A stretch of 64,000 nt of DNA from Rhodococcus sp. ARC_M6 (GCF_022810305.1 NZ_JALGQH010000017.1:1-64000), one strand, 5' to 3'. Positions 35,211 through 44,198 are shown, numbered from the stretch's first letter. The notes: generated from the letters alone by a model not told the origin. A program made the numbers and translations.

Positions 35211-36173
35211 TCAGTCCTGCGGAATCCGCACGATGCACCGGAAGCCGACGTGGCAGGTCGAGGACTCTTCGGACTCGCTCTGCCGCGCGGCCGGCCGGTA
35301 CCGCAAGCAGTAGTTGGGCGCACACAGGTGTGAGCCACCCTTGATGACGCGTCGCGCATATGGTTCTCCCGCAACAGTTTCCGTGGCGAACTCGGCACGA
35401 GGGTTGCGGGGAATGCAGCAGGAGGTCGCAGGCGCAACATTTTTGGAACTGTGGGCGTGGTCGGACGTGAAGTGATCGGCCGTCCACTCCCATACGTTGC
35501 CGGCCATGTCGAGCAATCCATACCCGTTGGGACGGAACTTGCCGACGGGCGCGGTGCGCTCGTACCCGTCCTCGAGCAGGTTCTCCCACGGGAACTGGCC
35601 CTGCCACACATTTCCGCCGGGCTTCCCGCCCGGTGAGTCCTCGTTGCCCCAGACGTAAGCCTGACGGTCGAGACCACCGCGGGCAGCGAACTCCCACTCA
35701 GCTTCGCTGGGAAGTTCTTTGCCGGCCCACTCGGCATACGCCTGAGCGTCGAAGTACGAGATATGGGTGACGGGATGCTTCTCGCGTCCGCCGACATTGC
35801 TGTCGGGACCTTCCGGGTGTCGCCAGTCGGCTCCCGGAGTGAACGACCACCACTGCGTGTAATCGTCGAGCGATACCGGCCCGGGCGGGGAGTTGAACAC
35901 CAACGAACCGGGTACCAACAGCGCCGGATCGGCATCGGGGTAGTCCTCGGCCGCTGGTGCGATCTCCGCCGTCGTGACATGCCCGGTGGCTTTGACGAAA
36001 CGTCGAAACTCGGCGACGGTTACGGCCGTCGTATCCATCCAGAAACTGTCGACACTCACCTGGTGAACTGGGCGTTCTTCGGGATAGAAATCCTCGGAAC
36101 CCATCCAGAACGTTCCACCCGGAATCAAAGACATATTTTTCGGGGGAGTGCTCAGCGCGGGTGATGACGTCAT
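35211..36173 (-). CDS. Formylglycine-generating enzyme (sulfatase-modifying factor)
   Basis: 320 residues from the ATG at 36171-36173; the frame is open further upstream but without support, and a second ATG lies thirteen codons inside. FGE-sulfatase domain with 'IPGGTFWMGSEDFYPEERPVHQVSVDSFWMD' at the N-terminus, 'HPVTHISYFDAQAYAEWAGKELPSEAEWEFAARGG' in the middle, and the catalytic cysteine pair Cys284/Cys289 in GGSHLCAPNYCLRYR. It uses copper and oxygen to convert the sulfatase cysteine to formylglycine, and should activate the sulfatase encoded 2 kb away. Cytoplasmic; no signal peptide. Confidence 0.93.
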   Translation of the reverse strand: MTSSPALSTPPKNMSLIPGGTFWMGSEDFYPEERPVHQVSVDSFWMDTTAVTVAEFRRFVKATGHVTTAEIAPAAEDYPDADPALLVPGSLVFNSPPGPVSLDDYTQWWSFTPGADWRHPEGPDSNVGGREKHPVTHISYFDAQAYAEWAGKELPSEAEWEFAARGGLDRQAYVWGNEDSPGGKPGGNVWQGQFPWENLLEDGYERTAPVGKFRPNGYGLLDMAGNVWEWTADHFTSDHAHSSKNVAPATSCCIPRNPRAEFATETVAGEPYARRVIKGGSHLCAPNYCLRYRPAARQSESEESSTCHVGFRCIVRIPQD

Positions 36174-36358
36174 GAAATCAGGATCGCATGCACCGGCGTC
36201 GAGATGAAACACAATCCCACTTGGTGCCTGTCTTGAACGAACCTGGCACCGTTTGTGCACAGTTGGCGCCCCTTGTAGCGGGCAGGAAACGATACTCACT
36301 GGAGGGAAGGGGTGCTAGCTTCCAGCGTCCAGGTCTGATCTGGCAGCTTCGGCTGCTG

Positions 36359-36431
36359 TGCCCTCGGCAGGATTCGAACCTGCGACCCTTCCTTTAGGAG
36401 AGGAATGCTCTATCCCCTGAGCTACGAGGGC
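36359..36431 (-). tRNA. tRNA-Arg (anticodon CCT)
   Basis: Read on the minus strand: acceptor GCCCTCG pairs with CGAGGGC, D-arm 'AGCTCAGGGGATAGAGC', anticodon arm TTCCT-CTCCTAA-AGGAA with anticodon CCT (reads AGG), and T-arm 'GCAGGTTCGAATCCTGC'. Discriminator A; the CCA end is not encoded. The cloverleaf is complete. AGG is a rare codon in high-GC genomes, so this is a minor arginine tRNA. Confidence 0.95.
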
Positions 36432-36650
36432 GGGGAGCGCATCCGAAAAGCATAGAAACGCATGTTGTACTGCGGTTTTCGCTTGACGGTTGAGCTAGTG
36501 CGGTTGCTTTGCCGACAGGCACGGGGCCTTGGGCTTCACAGCTGCGGTAGTCAGTGTAGCGGCACGCTGATAACCGTGCGAAGTCGACAGGCTGCCGCGC
36601 TCGGTCGGTAGGCTCGAGCAATTGGTTCGGCGGCGATAAAGGGAGTCTCA

Positions 36651-37451
36651 GTGAGCGATCGTGTTCGTGTCGAGATAGTCGAGTCGGTTGCCTACGTCAG
36701 CCTGGATCGGCCCGAGAAGCTCAACGGACTCGACCTCGACACACTCGAAGAGTTGGTGGATGCGGCTCGGCGCATCAAAGCTGACCGCTCGATCCGCGGT
36801 GTGATTCTGCAGGGTTCCGGCAAGGCGTTTTCCGCCGGTCTGGATTTTGCGTCGGCCGGAAAGCAGCCGAAGCGGATGGCTAAGGCATTTGCGAAGCTGC
36901 CCGGGCAGAAGACCAATCTCTTTCAGCGGGCGTGTTGGGTGTGGCGGGAATTGCCGGTGCCGGTGATCGCGGTGGTGCACGGGCATTGCTTCGGCGGCGG
37001 TTTGCAACTCGCGCTCGCTGCCGACTTCCGGTTCAGCACACCGGACTGCACCTTTTCGGTGATGGAAGCCAAGTGGGGATTGATCCCCGATATGACGGGC
37101 ACCGTGACGTTGCGTGAGCTCGCGGCGATGGATGTTGTGAAACGTCTGGCGATGACGGCAGAAATCTTCGACGGCAAGCAAGCATTCGAGTGGGGATTGG
37201 TCACCGGCGTCGACGAGGATCCGCTCGCTCAGGCCCGGGAACTGCTGGCGCAGATCATGACTCGATCACCGGATGCAGTAGCGGCAACCAAGACGCTGCT
37301 GCACAAGTCGTGGAACAAGGCGCCTCGCGGGGCATTCTGGGTGGAGTCCCGCGTGCAGTTGGCTTTGATGCGCGGGAAGAACTACCAGATTGCTCGCGCC
37401 GCGAATTCGGCAAAGAAGTTGCCGGAGTTCGTCCTTCGTAAGTTCGGTTAG
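36651..37451 (+). CDS. Enoyl-CoA hydratase/isomerase family protein
   Basis: 266 residues, GTG start. Crotonase fold with 'GSGKAFSAGLDFASAGK' oxyanion strand and 'VHGHCFGGGLQLALAADFRFSTPDCTFSVMEAKWGLIPDMTGTVTL'. The first catalytic glutamate position (GCELA) reads GLQLA, while a glutamate is kept in VMEAKWG, so it may be an isomerase- or hydrolase-like member rather than a standard hydratase. The natural substrate is unknown. Monocistronic; its stop overlaps that of the opposing ROK gene by four bases. Confidence 0.85.
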   Translation: MSDRVRVEIVESVAYVSLDRPEKLNGLDLDTLEELVDAARRIKADRSIRGVILQGSGKAFSAGLDFASAGKQPKRMAKAFAKLPGQKTNLFQRACWVWRELPVPVIAVVHGHCFGGGLQLALAADFRFSTPDCTFSVMEAKWGLIPDMTGTVTLRELAAMDVVKRLAMTAEIFDGKQAFEWGLVTGVDEDPLAQARELLAQIMTRSPDAVAATKTLLHKSWNKAPRGAFWVESRVQLALMRGKNYQIARAANSAKKLPEFVLRKFG

Positions 37452-38632
37452 CGGATCGAATCGGCAACTCTGCGGTCGATCTCTCGAGTGCTCAGGAGAT
37501 TATCCAGTACAAGAACGGCGCAGCCGAGGACGCCTGACTGTGCTCCATGGCTGACCGAAACGATGTGTAGGGAACGGGTGGCTAGGGCAGTTGCATTGCC
37601 GTAGACGGACTCTCGAAGCCCCGCGAGGAAAAGTTCGTCGGCTTCGGCCATGTCGCCGCCGATGACAAGCACCTCAGGGTTGAGGAGATTGACCGCGCCG
37701 GAAATGACATCACCGACGAGACGACCGCTGGAGCGGATCAATCGGCGCGCTTCGCTGTCGCCGTCGAGCGCGAGGCGGACGACGTCTCGAACGTGCCCGA
37801 CGTTGCGCCCTTGGGCTTGCAGTGCGTCGACGAGAGCCCAACCGCTGGCGACGGTTTCGACACAACCCACGTCGCCGCAGTGACACTTCATGTCTCGGGC
37901 AGCCGCGGTTTTGGTATGCCCGATCTCGCCGGCCGCGCCGAGCGAGCCACGTTGGAGAATGCCGCCGAGAACGATGCCGGCACCTAATCCGGTGGAGGCC
38001 TTGATCATCAGCAGATTCGGTGCGCTCTCACGTCTTTCGCTGAGTTCGGCCAGAGCCATGACGTTGGCATCGTTGTCGGCAAACAGCGGCGCATTGGTTA
38101 CCGATGCGAGGTACGGCGCCAGTGCAACGCCGTCCCAGCCGGACATCATCGGCGAGTCGAGGCTGGCGCCGGCTGCCACGTCGACCGTGCCCGGGATGCT
38201 GAGCCCGACGCCGATGACGTCGGTGGACGGCCTGCCGATGCGCTCGAGGATCGATTTCAGATGCTCGGCGATTTCGGGCATCAACTCGGCCGGTCCGACG
38301 CCCACTGACTTGTCGATGTCTTCGGCAGTGAGGATTGTGCCGGAGAGGTCGGTGACGGCCAACTGCGCACGCGAGCGGCCGATCGCGACAACAAGAACCA
38401 GTCCGGCTGATTTGGCGAAAGTCAGAGTTGAGGGCGGACGGCCACCGGTCGAGGGGCCTTCGTCGTCGTCCGCGATGAGTCCGAGCGACTGTAGTGCGCT
38501 CACTCGTGCCGATACCGCTGTCCGAGACAAACCGGTGAGCTTCCCGATTTCGCTGCGAGTGGTCGCGGATCCTGTGCGGATCAGCGAGAACACCTCGCCG
38601 GCTGTGGCGGGAGTCGAGAACGGTCGGGTCAT
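37448..38632 (-). CDS. ROK-family transcriptional regulator
   Basis: 394 residues. N-terminal winged helix (about 10-60: 'LIRTGSATTRSEIGKLTGLSRTAVSARVSALQSLGLI') then a ROK sugar-kinase-like domain with 'ADNDANVMALAEL' (185-197), the GEIGH signature (235-239) and the zinc motif CHC-x4-C (Cys250, Cys252, Cys257). NagC/Mlc/XylR-type proteins of this build bind sugars or phosphosugars and release DNA. No sugar operon is adjacent, so the target is unknown; a palindrome upstream suggests autoregulation. Confidence 0.9.
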   Translation of the reverse strand: MTRPFSTPATAGEVFSLIRTGSATTRSEIGKLTGLSRTAVSARVSALQSLGLIADDDEGPSTGGRPPSTLTFAKSAGLVLVVAIGRSRAQLAVTDLSGTILTAEDIDKSVGVGPAELMPEIAEHLKSILERIGRPSTDVIGVGLSIPGTVDVAAGASLDSPMMSGWDGVALAPYLASVTNAPLFADNDANVMALAELSERRESAPNLLMIKASTGLGAGIVLGGILQRGSLGAAGEIGHTKTAAARDMKCHCGDVGCVETVASGWALVDALQAQGRNVGHVRDVVRLALDGDSEARRLIRSSGRLVGDVISGAVNLLNPEVLVIGGDMAEADELFLAGLRESVYGNATALATRSLHIVSVSHGAQSGVLGCAVLVLDNLLSTREIDRRVADSIR

Positions 38633-38684
38633 GGGTTCTATTCAAGCATCCTCCCAGCGTGACTTCAGGATACAAAAGATTGAT

Positions 38685-38704
38685 TACTTTAGTACTTTAA
38701 GTAC
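38685..38704. promoter_or_regulatory. Putative ROK operator: GTACTT-T-AAGTAC palindrome
   Basis: GTACTTTAAGTAC (38692-38704) has 6-bp perfect arms around a central T, and TACTTTA is repeated at 38685-38691 and 38693-38699. The AT-rich element lies 53-72 nt upstream of the ROK start, in a GC-rich genome. NagC-type ROK repressors bind AT-rich palindromes, so autoregulation is plausible. Confidence 0.45.
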
Positions 38705-38811
38705 CCAAGTGGGTATTGTGAAAAAGCAGAAGTCGGCCTAGGCTGTGTTTTGACTCACGACGAGCACGGTCCGACAGGTGAGTCGCAGTTCAACAGAATG
38801 AGGTCGCCATC

Positions 38812-39129
38812 ATGCATAAGCACCTTCCGATGCCCGTTCCGACTGCCGAGACCTGGGACTGGCAGTTGCGGGGTTCGTGCCGCGGGCACGATTCAGCTGT
38901 GTACTTCCACCCGGACGGCGAGCGTGGACATGCTCGCGAGAATCGCGAGCTCAACGCCAAGAAGGTATGCGCGGGATGCCCGGTGCTGCAGCAGTGCCGA
39001 GAGCACGCGCTATCCGTTCACGAGCCCTACGGAATCTGGGGCGGCATGACGGAAACCGAGCGCGCAGAATATGTGCGGTCACTGCGCAAGCGCAGCAACC
39101 GAATTCGCGAAGTAGCGCACGCAGTCTGA
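38812..39129 (+). CDS. WhiB-family iron-sulfur regulator, WhiB3-like
   Basis: 105 residues with the four cluster cysteines (Cys23, Cys53, Cys56, Cys62) in the C-x29-C-x2-C-x5-C pattern and the G-I/V-W-G-G turn (GIWGGMTETER), followed by a basic tail (RSLRKRSNRIR). The sequence 'WDWQLRGSCRGHDSAVYFHPDGERG' is closest to mycobacterial WhiB3, which senses redox state and NO and regulates lipid and virulence genes together with the main sigma factor. Single gene; a HAD gene converges 38 nt downstream. Confidence 0.9.
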   Translation: MHKHLPMPVPTAETWDWQLRGSCRGHDSAVYFHPDGERGHARENRELNAKKVCAGCPVLQQCREHALSVHEPYGIWGGMTETERAEYVRSLRKRSNRIREVAHAV

Positions 39130-39167
39130 CCTCTCAGGTCGAGCGGAGTGAGGGGGATGTAGTCGGG

Positions 39168-39884
39168 TCAGAGGAGTCCGAACTTCGCGACAGCGTCCAG
39201 CAAAGCGCCTGGACGCTCGGCAGTAGGCAGAGGATCGACCAAGGCGAATGCGCAACCGAGTTCCCGGGCTGCGCCGTCGGCGATTTCACTGTCGCCCACC
39301 ATCAATGCGCGTTCGGCGTCGACGTCGAGTTGCGACAGCGCGTACTCGAAGATCTCGAGTTCGGGTTTGACGGCACCGATTTCGAATGACAGTACGAACT
39401 CGTCCACCCAGATATCCCACCCGCGGGCGACAAAAGCCGGCCGGATGTCGAAGGCGATGTTGCTCAGAACTGCGGTTCGGATCCCCTTCTCCGACAATGA
39501 CTTCAGAACCTCGCCGGCATCGGGGTAGGGCACCCATCGGGCGGGGTCGATCAACAAGCTGTACAGAGCCTCGGCGCGAGCACGGTCGGGCACACCTGAC
39601 TTGGCGAGAACATCGAGATACGCCTGGCGATGAAGTGTGGGATCGCGGTCACGATTGTTCCAGGCGTGCAGTCCGGCTTCGTCCATGTCGACCGTCAGAC
39701 CGACGGGCGCGGTCATCCGCCGCATCAATTCGGCTTGCGCGTGTACATCCATCGGCTCACCGGCGTGATCGACAAAGTGTTCGTCCCAGTCGGAATTTTC
39801 TTCGAGACGAAAGAGCGTTCCTGAGAAGTCGAACAGCGTTGCGGTTATTTGCCCGTATTGATGGTTGGTGCTGTCGATGCTCAT
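39168..39884 (-). CDS. HAD-superfamily hydrolase with DxS motif
   Basis: 238 residues. Motif I is FDFSGT with nucleophile Asp19, but the second aspartate of DxD, the usual acid/base of phosphatases, is Ser21. Motif II is 'VLSNIAFD', motif III Lys in 'AVKPELEIF' and motif IV 'MVGDSEIADG'. The type C1 cap region (about 25-120) contains Trp- and Asp-rich segments. Loss of the second Asp is seen in dehalogenases and phosphonatase-type HADs, so the reaction may not be standard phosphomonoester hydrolysis. Substrate unknown. Confidence 0.82.
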   Translation of the reverse strand: MSIDSTNHQYGQITATLFDFSGTLFRLEENSDWDEHFVDHAGEPMDVHAQAELMRRMTAPVGLTVDMDEAGLHAWNNRDRDPTLHRQAYLDVLAKSGVPDRARAEALYSLLIDPARWVPYPDAGEVLKSLSEKGIRTAVLSNIAFDIRPAFVARGWDIWVDEFVLSFEIGAVKPELEIFEYALSQLDVDAERALMVGDSEIADGAARELGCAFALVDPLPTAERPGALLDAVAKFGLL

Positions 39885-40026
39885 CGGTACAGGCTATCGG
39901 CGTGAGCTTTCGATGCGCGCTCTGAGCCATTGCGCGCGTACTTTAGGAGGGCACATTTTTCCGAGGTTGGTGTGGCGGGCAGCGTTCGATGCCTGTGCGC
40001 GAGCCGAATGACCAGGGGGATCCTCC

Positions 40027-41490
40027 GTGTCCGACGACGTGAACCGTGTTGAACTGTCAAAACCTGCAGGTGACGATCCCCACTTGTCGCGGCAACTTTC
40101 CAACCGTCATATTCAGCTGATCGCCATCGGCGGCGCTATCGGCACCGGCCTGTTCATGGGTTCGGGTAAGACGATCTCGCTGGCCGGGCCGTCCGTGATC
40201 TTCGTTTACATGATCATCGGCTTCATGCTCTTCTTCGTCATGCGTGCGATGGGGGAGTTGCTGCTCTCCAATATGTCGTACAAGTCGTTCTCCGACTTCG
40301 CGGCCGATCTACTCGGCCCGTGGGCCGGATTCTTCACCGGTTGGACGTATTGGTTCTGTTGGATTGTCACCGGTATCGCGGACGTGATCGCGATCTCGGG
40401 TTACTTCAAGTACTGGTGGCCCGGGTTGGCTGCGTGGATTCCCGCGTTGCTCACGATCGCCGCGCTATTGCTTTTGAACCTGCCGACCGTCAGGGCATTC
40501 GGTGAGGCCGAGTTCTGGTTCGCGCTGATCAAGATCGTTGCCATTGTCGCGCTCATTATCGTGGGCATCGTCATGGTCGTCTCCGGCTTCACGGCACCGA
40601 ACGGAGCCACGTCCGGCATCGACAATCTGTGGAACGACGGCGGCATGTTCCCGACCGGTTTCATGGGCTTCGTAGCCGGATTCCAGATCGCGGTGTTCGC
40701 ATTCGTGGGTATCGAATTGGTGGGTACGACGGCGGCCGAGGCAAAGGACCCCGAGAAGAACCTGCCCAAGGCAATCAACTCCATCCCGATTCGTGTGCTG
40801 CTGTTCTACGTGGTTGCGCTGACGGTCATCATCGCGGTGACGCCGTGGCGCGAGATCGAGGCGGGCAAGAGTCCGTTCGTTGCAATGTTCACCCTCGCCG
40901 GACTGGGGATGGCGGCTTCGGTCATCAACTTCGTGGTTCTGACGTCGGCGGCATCGTCGGCCAATTCGGGTATCTACTCCACCTCGCGCATGGTGTACGG
41001 CCTCGCGCAGGAAGGCGACGCACCGAAGGCGCTGGGCAAGCTGAACTCGCGCAAGGTTCCCGCGAACGCGTTGATGTTCTCCTGCATCTTCCTGCTCGCG
41101 TCGCTGATTCTGCTGTTCTCGGGCGACTCGGTGATCGAGGCGTTCACTGTCGTGACGACAATCTCAGCGCTGCTTTTCATGTTCGTCTGGACCATCATCC
41201 TGGTGAGCTACATGGTGTACCGGAAGCGTCGCCCGCATCTGCATGCGGCGTCGAAGTTCAAGATGCCCGGCGGCGTCGTGATGTGCTGGGTCGTACTCGC
41301 GTTCTTCGTCTTCATTTTGTGGGCTCTGACCACGAAGGAGGACACGCTGCAGGCGCTCATCGTGACACCGATCTGGTTTGTTGCACTCGGCATCGCCTGG
41401 GTGATTATCCGTCGTCGGCCCGCTCACCGGGCACGATACGACGCATTCCGCACAGAACTCGACGCCAGTCGGCAGTCGGACGAAAATTAG
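40027..41490 (+). CDS. cycA: D-serine/D-alanine/glycine permease CycA
   Basis: 487 residues, GTG start with AGGGGGA 7 nt upstream. Twelve transmembrane segments of the amino acid/polyamine/organocation superfamily. It carries the CycA signature runs 'SNRHIQLIAIGGAIGTGLFM', 'GPWAGFFTGWTYWFCWIVTG' and 'FVGIELVGTTAAEAKDPEK', and resembles E. coli CycA along its whole length from memory. It imports glycine, D-alanine and D-serine with protons; in mycobacteria CycA also takes up D-cycloserine. Single gene. Unusually strong resemblance to enteric CycA is noted as a possible transfer. Confidence 0.9.
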   Translation: MSDDVNRVELSKPAGDDPHLSRQLSNRHIQLIAIGGAIGTGLFMGSGKTISLAGPSVIFVYMIIGFMLFFVMRAMGELLLSNMSYKSFSDFAADLLGPWAGFFTGWTYWFCWIVTGIADVIAISGYFKYWWPGLAAWIPALLTIAALLLLNLPTVRAFGEAEFWFALIKIVAIVALIIVGIVMVVSGFTAPNGATSGIDNLWNDGGMFPTGFMGFVAGFQIAVFAFVGIELVGTTAAEAKDPEKNLPKAINSIPIRVLLFYVVALTVIIAVTPWREIEAGKSPFVAMFTLAGLGMAASVINFVVLTSAASSANSGIYSTSRMVYGLAQEGDAPKALGKLNSRKVPANALMFSCIFLLASLILLFSGDSVIEAFTVVTTISALLFMFVWTIILVSYMVYRKRRPHLHAASKFKMPGGVVMCWVVLAFFVFILWALTTKEDTLQALIVTPIWFVALGIAWVIIRRRPAHRARYDAFRTELDASRQSDEN

Positions 41491-41506
41491 TTTTGGTCAA
41501 GAACGT

Positions 41507-41523
41507 GTAACGGTAGCGGTCAC
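41507..41523 (+). promoter_or_regulatory. GTAAC-N7-GTCAC repeat upstream of the M23 gene, possible MtrA-like site
   Basis: GTAAC (41507-41511) and GTCAC (41519-41523), 12 bp apart, with GTTAC at 41536-41540, lie 75-105 nt upstream of the peptidase start. MtrA of mycolic-acid bacteria binds GTAAC-type direct repeats and controls cell-wall peptidase genes. The spacing is not exactly the described one, so this is tentative. Confidence 0.3.
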
Positions 41524-41612
41524 CTTGATCAAACTGTTACATTCGTCGGCAGACAGAGGAGCGGTCTTCACTTGAAGATCGCTGTAGGCCGACGACTGAC
41601 GGAGTACACACT

Positions 41613-42407
41613 GTGGGAAACCACCACCGCACGGGCAATTCCAATGTTGCATTCGAGATCGATCCTGATGCAGCAAACGGACGCCACCGCGTTCCGTCGG
41701 CTGGGCCGGGCGCCGGAGTCAAAGCGGGTGTCGTAGCTGCGGCTACGGGTGCTCTTCTTGTCGGCGCCGGACAGATGGGTGCCGGCACTGCTGCGGCAGC
41801 GCCGGCCACACAAAACATTGCCGGATTCGAAATTCCGCAGGGACTGCTTCCCGTCGGGCTCGAGGTTCCGGCCGGACTGTCGGGCACGCAACTGCCGGCA
41901 TTGTCCAGCATCGAGCTTCCCCCGCTCCCGGACGTCCTGGCACAGGTCAACGAGCAGGTAGAGCAGTTTACGAGCTCCATCAGCTCGGGTTCGGTCAATC
42001 CGCTCTCGTCGAACAGCAACACAGTGCAGCCGGTTTCCGGAACACTGACGTCCGACTTCGGCTCCCGCTGGGGCGCACATCATGGCGGCCTGGACATCGC
42101 CGCTCCGATCGGCACCCCGGTCCGCGCCGCAGCATCCGGCAAGGTCATCGACGCCGGGCCCGCCTCGGGCTTCGGGCTGTGGGTGCGCGTGCAGCATGAT
42201 GACGGCGCCGTCACAACCTACGGACATGTCAACGACTACCAGGTCAACGTCGGCGAGCGTGTCAATGCCGGGCAGCAGATCGCGACAGTCGGCAACCGTG
42301 GCCAGTCCACCGGCCCGCACCTGCACTTCGAGGTAGCCGAGAACGGTGCAAAGGTTGATCCCGCCGCGTGGCTGCGCGCCCGCGGAGTATCACCTACCTG
42401 GGCCTGA
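41613..42407 (+). CDS. Secreted M23 (LytM) peptidoglycan endopeptidase
   Basis: 264 residues, GTG start. A long basic N-terminus and hydrophobic segment (about 37-63) form a signal or anchor, followed by a Pro/Ser-rich linker and a C-terminal M23 domain. Zinc ligands are complete: His157-x3-Asp161 in HHGGLDI and His238 in GPHLHFEV, with His236 as the catalytic partner. It should cut peptide cross-links in peptidoglycan during growth or division. Related corynebacterial proteins are MtrA targets. A strong terminator follows. Confidence 0.9.
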   Translation: MGNHHRTGNSNVAFEIDPDAANGRHRVPSAGPGAGVKAGVVAAATGALLVGAGQMGAGTAAAAPATQNIAGFEIPQGLLPVGLEVPAGLSGTQLPALSSIELPPLPDVLAQVNEQVEQFTSSISSGSVNPLSSNSNTVQPVSGTLTSDFGSRWGAHHGGLDIAAPIGTPVRAAASGKVIDAGPASGFGLWVRVQHDDGAVTTYGHVNDYQVNVGERVNAGQQIATVGNRGQSTGPHLHFEVAENGAKVDPAAWLRARGVSPTWA

Positions 42408-42437
42408 AAATGCTGGCCTGAAAAAACGCTCTTTTCC

Positions 42438-42487
42438 ACTGCGGTGGTACCGGGACTTGCTCCGGGTGCCACCGCAGTTTTGTTTTG
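42438..42487 (+). terminator. Rho-independent terminator after the M23 gene
   Basis: ACTGCGGTGG (42438-42447) pairs with CCACCGCAGT (42469-42478), with partial pairing inside, followed by TTTGTTTTG. It is one of the few hairpins here with a clear T-rich tail. Confidence 0.88.
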
Positions 42488-42561
42488 CCGCAGTTTTCGT
42501 TTCCCGATTGCCCCCTGGCGGCTAGCCTTCAGGGACGCTGATCGTTTGAAGGGGGCGAAAG

Positions 42562-44070
42562 ATGGGCGCAGAAATCAAGGCACGGATGTTCACCCGAGCG
42601 GACCGTCGTGTGTTCCGCAAGAAGGTACTAGCGTGCGTCGACGCGATGAAACAGATGCTCGACGGCGGCGATTTCCGAGATGCAGTCGACAAACCCGACC
42701 CATTGCTTGGGATGGAGATCGAGTTCAACCTGGTGGCCGGTGACATGGCTCCGGCTATGTCCAATCTGGCGGTACTCGATGCCATCGACGATTCAGCAGT
42801 ATTCCAAACCGAACTGGGGCAGTTCAACGTGGAGATGAATGTCGAACCGGGGCCGCTGACTGGAGACGCGACGTTCGTACTCGAAGAGAAACTGCGAAGT
42901 TCCCTCCAGATTGCAGATGCTCGGATCCACGAACACGATGCCGAGATGGTGATGATCGGGATGCTGCCGACACTCCAACTCGAGCATCTCGATCGTGAGT
43001 GGATTACCGCGAATCCGCGGTACGAATTGCTCAACGAGCAGATCTTCGCTGCGCGTGGTGAAGACATCGAATTGGATGTGGAAGGAGTTGCGCTTCGCGG
43101 CGGAATTGTGGAAGTTCTACGTGCAGACACTAATTCGGTAGTTCCCGAGGCGGCGTGCACGTCGATGCAATTGCATCTGAGGGTTTCTCCCGAAGAGTTT
43201 GCGCCGCACTGGAATGCCGCGCAATGCCTGGCTGGTGTCCAGGTGGCGTTGGCTGCGAACTCACCGTTTCTGGCAGGTAAGGCATTGTGGCATGAATCTC
43301 GGATTCCGATCTTCGAACAAGCAACGGACACAAGAACTTTCGAACTGAAAAATCAGGGAGTGCGGCCACGCGTGTGGTTCGGGGAACGATGGATCCATTC
43401 GGTTCTCGATCTGTTCGAGGAGAATTCACGCTACTTCCCGGCGCTGCTACCGGATATCTCCGACGAAGATCCTCTGGCGGTACTGGCGGCCGGCGGTGTG
43501 CCGGAATTGAATGAACTACAGATGCACAACGGCACCGTCTATCGCTGGAATCGTCCGGTTTACGATTGCTCGGATGGCGAGCCGCACTTGAGGATTGAGA
43601 ATCGGGTACTGCCGGCCGGGCCTACCGTCCGAGACATCATGGCGAACGCAGCGTTCTACTACGGGGCAGTGCGGGCGCTGGTGAATGCAGATCGGCCGCT
43701 CTGGTCTCACCTGTCTTTTCATGCCGCAGAAGAGAATTTGCATATCGGCGCAAAGCACGGACTCGATGCAACTCTGTACTGGCCCGAGATGGGGTGGGTG
43801 GGAGCCGACGAGTTGATTCTGCGCAAGCTGCTTCCGCTCGCTGACGAAGGATTGGCGGACTTCGGATTGTCGGTTGCCGCGCGTGAACGATATCTCGGAG
43901 TTATTGAGGGTCGATGCCTCAATCGCCAGACCGGAGCCGCTTGGCAGAGGGGACGCGTCGAGGCTGCTGAAGCGTCGGGACTGGACCGCACGGCTGCTCT
44001 TGGCGAGATGATGCGTGCGTACATCGAGAACATGCGGCGAGGTAACCCTGTCCATACGTGGGCAGACTAA
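42562..44070 (+). CDS. GCS2-type carboxylate-amine / glutamate-cysteine ligase-like enzyme
   Basis: 502 residues. The glutamate-cysteine ligase family 2 fold is indicated by 'LLGMEIEFNLV', 'FQTELGQFNVEMNVEP', 'TSMQLHLRV' and 'EPHLRIENRVLPAGPT', which supply Mg-ATP-binding Glu and His residues. Mycolic-acid bacteria use mycothiol, so this is more likely a carboxylate-amine ligase of unknown product than a glutathione enzyme; EgtA of ergothioneine synthesis is related, but no other egt genes are nearby. It starts a run of genes (USP, LLM oxidoreductase, USP, DevR) suggestive of stress or hypoxia, though separated by terminators. Confidence 0.8.
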   Translation: MGAEIKARMFTRADRRVFRKKVLACVDAMKQMLDGGDFRDAVDKPDPLLGMEIEFNLVAGDMAPAMSNLAVLDAIDDSAVFQTELGQFNVEMNVEPGPLTGDATFVLEEKLRSSLQIADARIHEHDAEMVMIGMLPTLQLEHLDREWITANPRYELLNEQIFAARGEDIELDVEGVALRGGIVEVLRADTNSVVPEAACTSMQLHLRVSPEEFAPHWNAAQCLAGVQVALAANSPFLAGKALWHESRIPIFEQATDTRTFELKNQGVRPRVWFGERWIHSVLDLFEENSRYFPALLPDISDEDPLAVLAAGGVPELNELQMHNGTVYRWNRPVYDCSDGEPHLRIENRVLPAGPTVRDIMANAAFYYGAVRALVNADRPLWSHLSFHAAEENLHIGAKHGLDATLYWPEMGWVGADELILRKLLPLADEGLADFGLSVAARERYLGVIEGRCLNRQTGAAWQRGRVEAAEASGLDRTAALGEMMRAYIENMRRGNPVHTWAD

Positions 44071-44198
44071 TTGACTTATCCGTCAACAGCTTCGAGCATA
44101 TTTTCGCGCTGTCGACATTCGTCGACCCGAAAAGCGCGGTCCAATTGTGATGGTTACAGTAGAAAGTGGCTCGATAACTTCTTACGGAAGGTGGGCAC

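Noticed and set aside
44071-44198. DosR box before Usp copy 1
   Set aside because: No GGGACT/AGTCCC pair with the right spacing is present in the 128-nt region.
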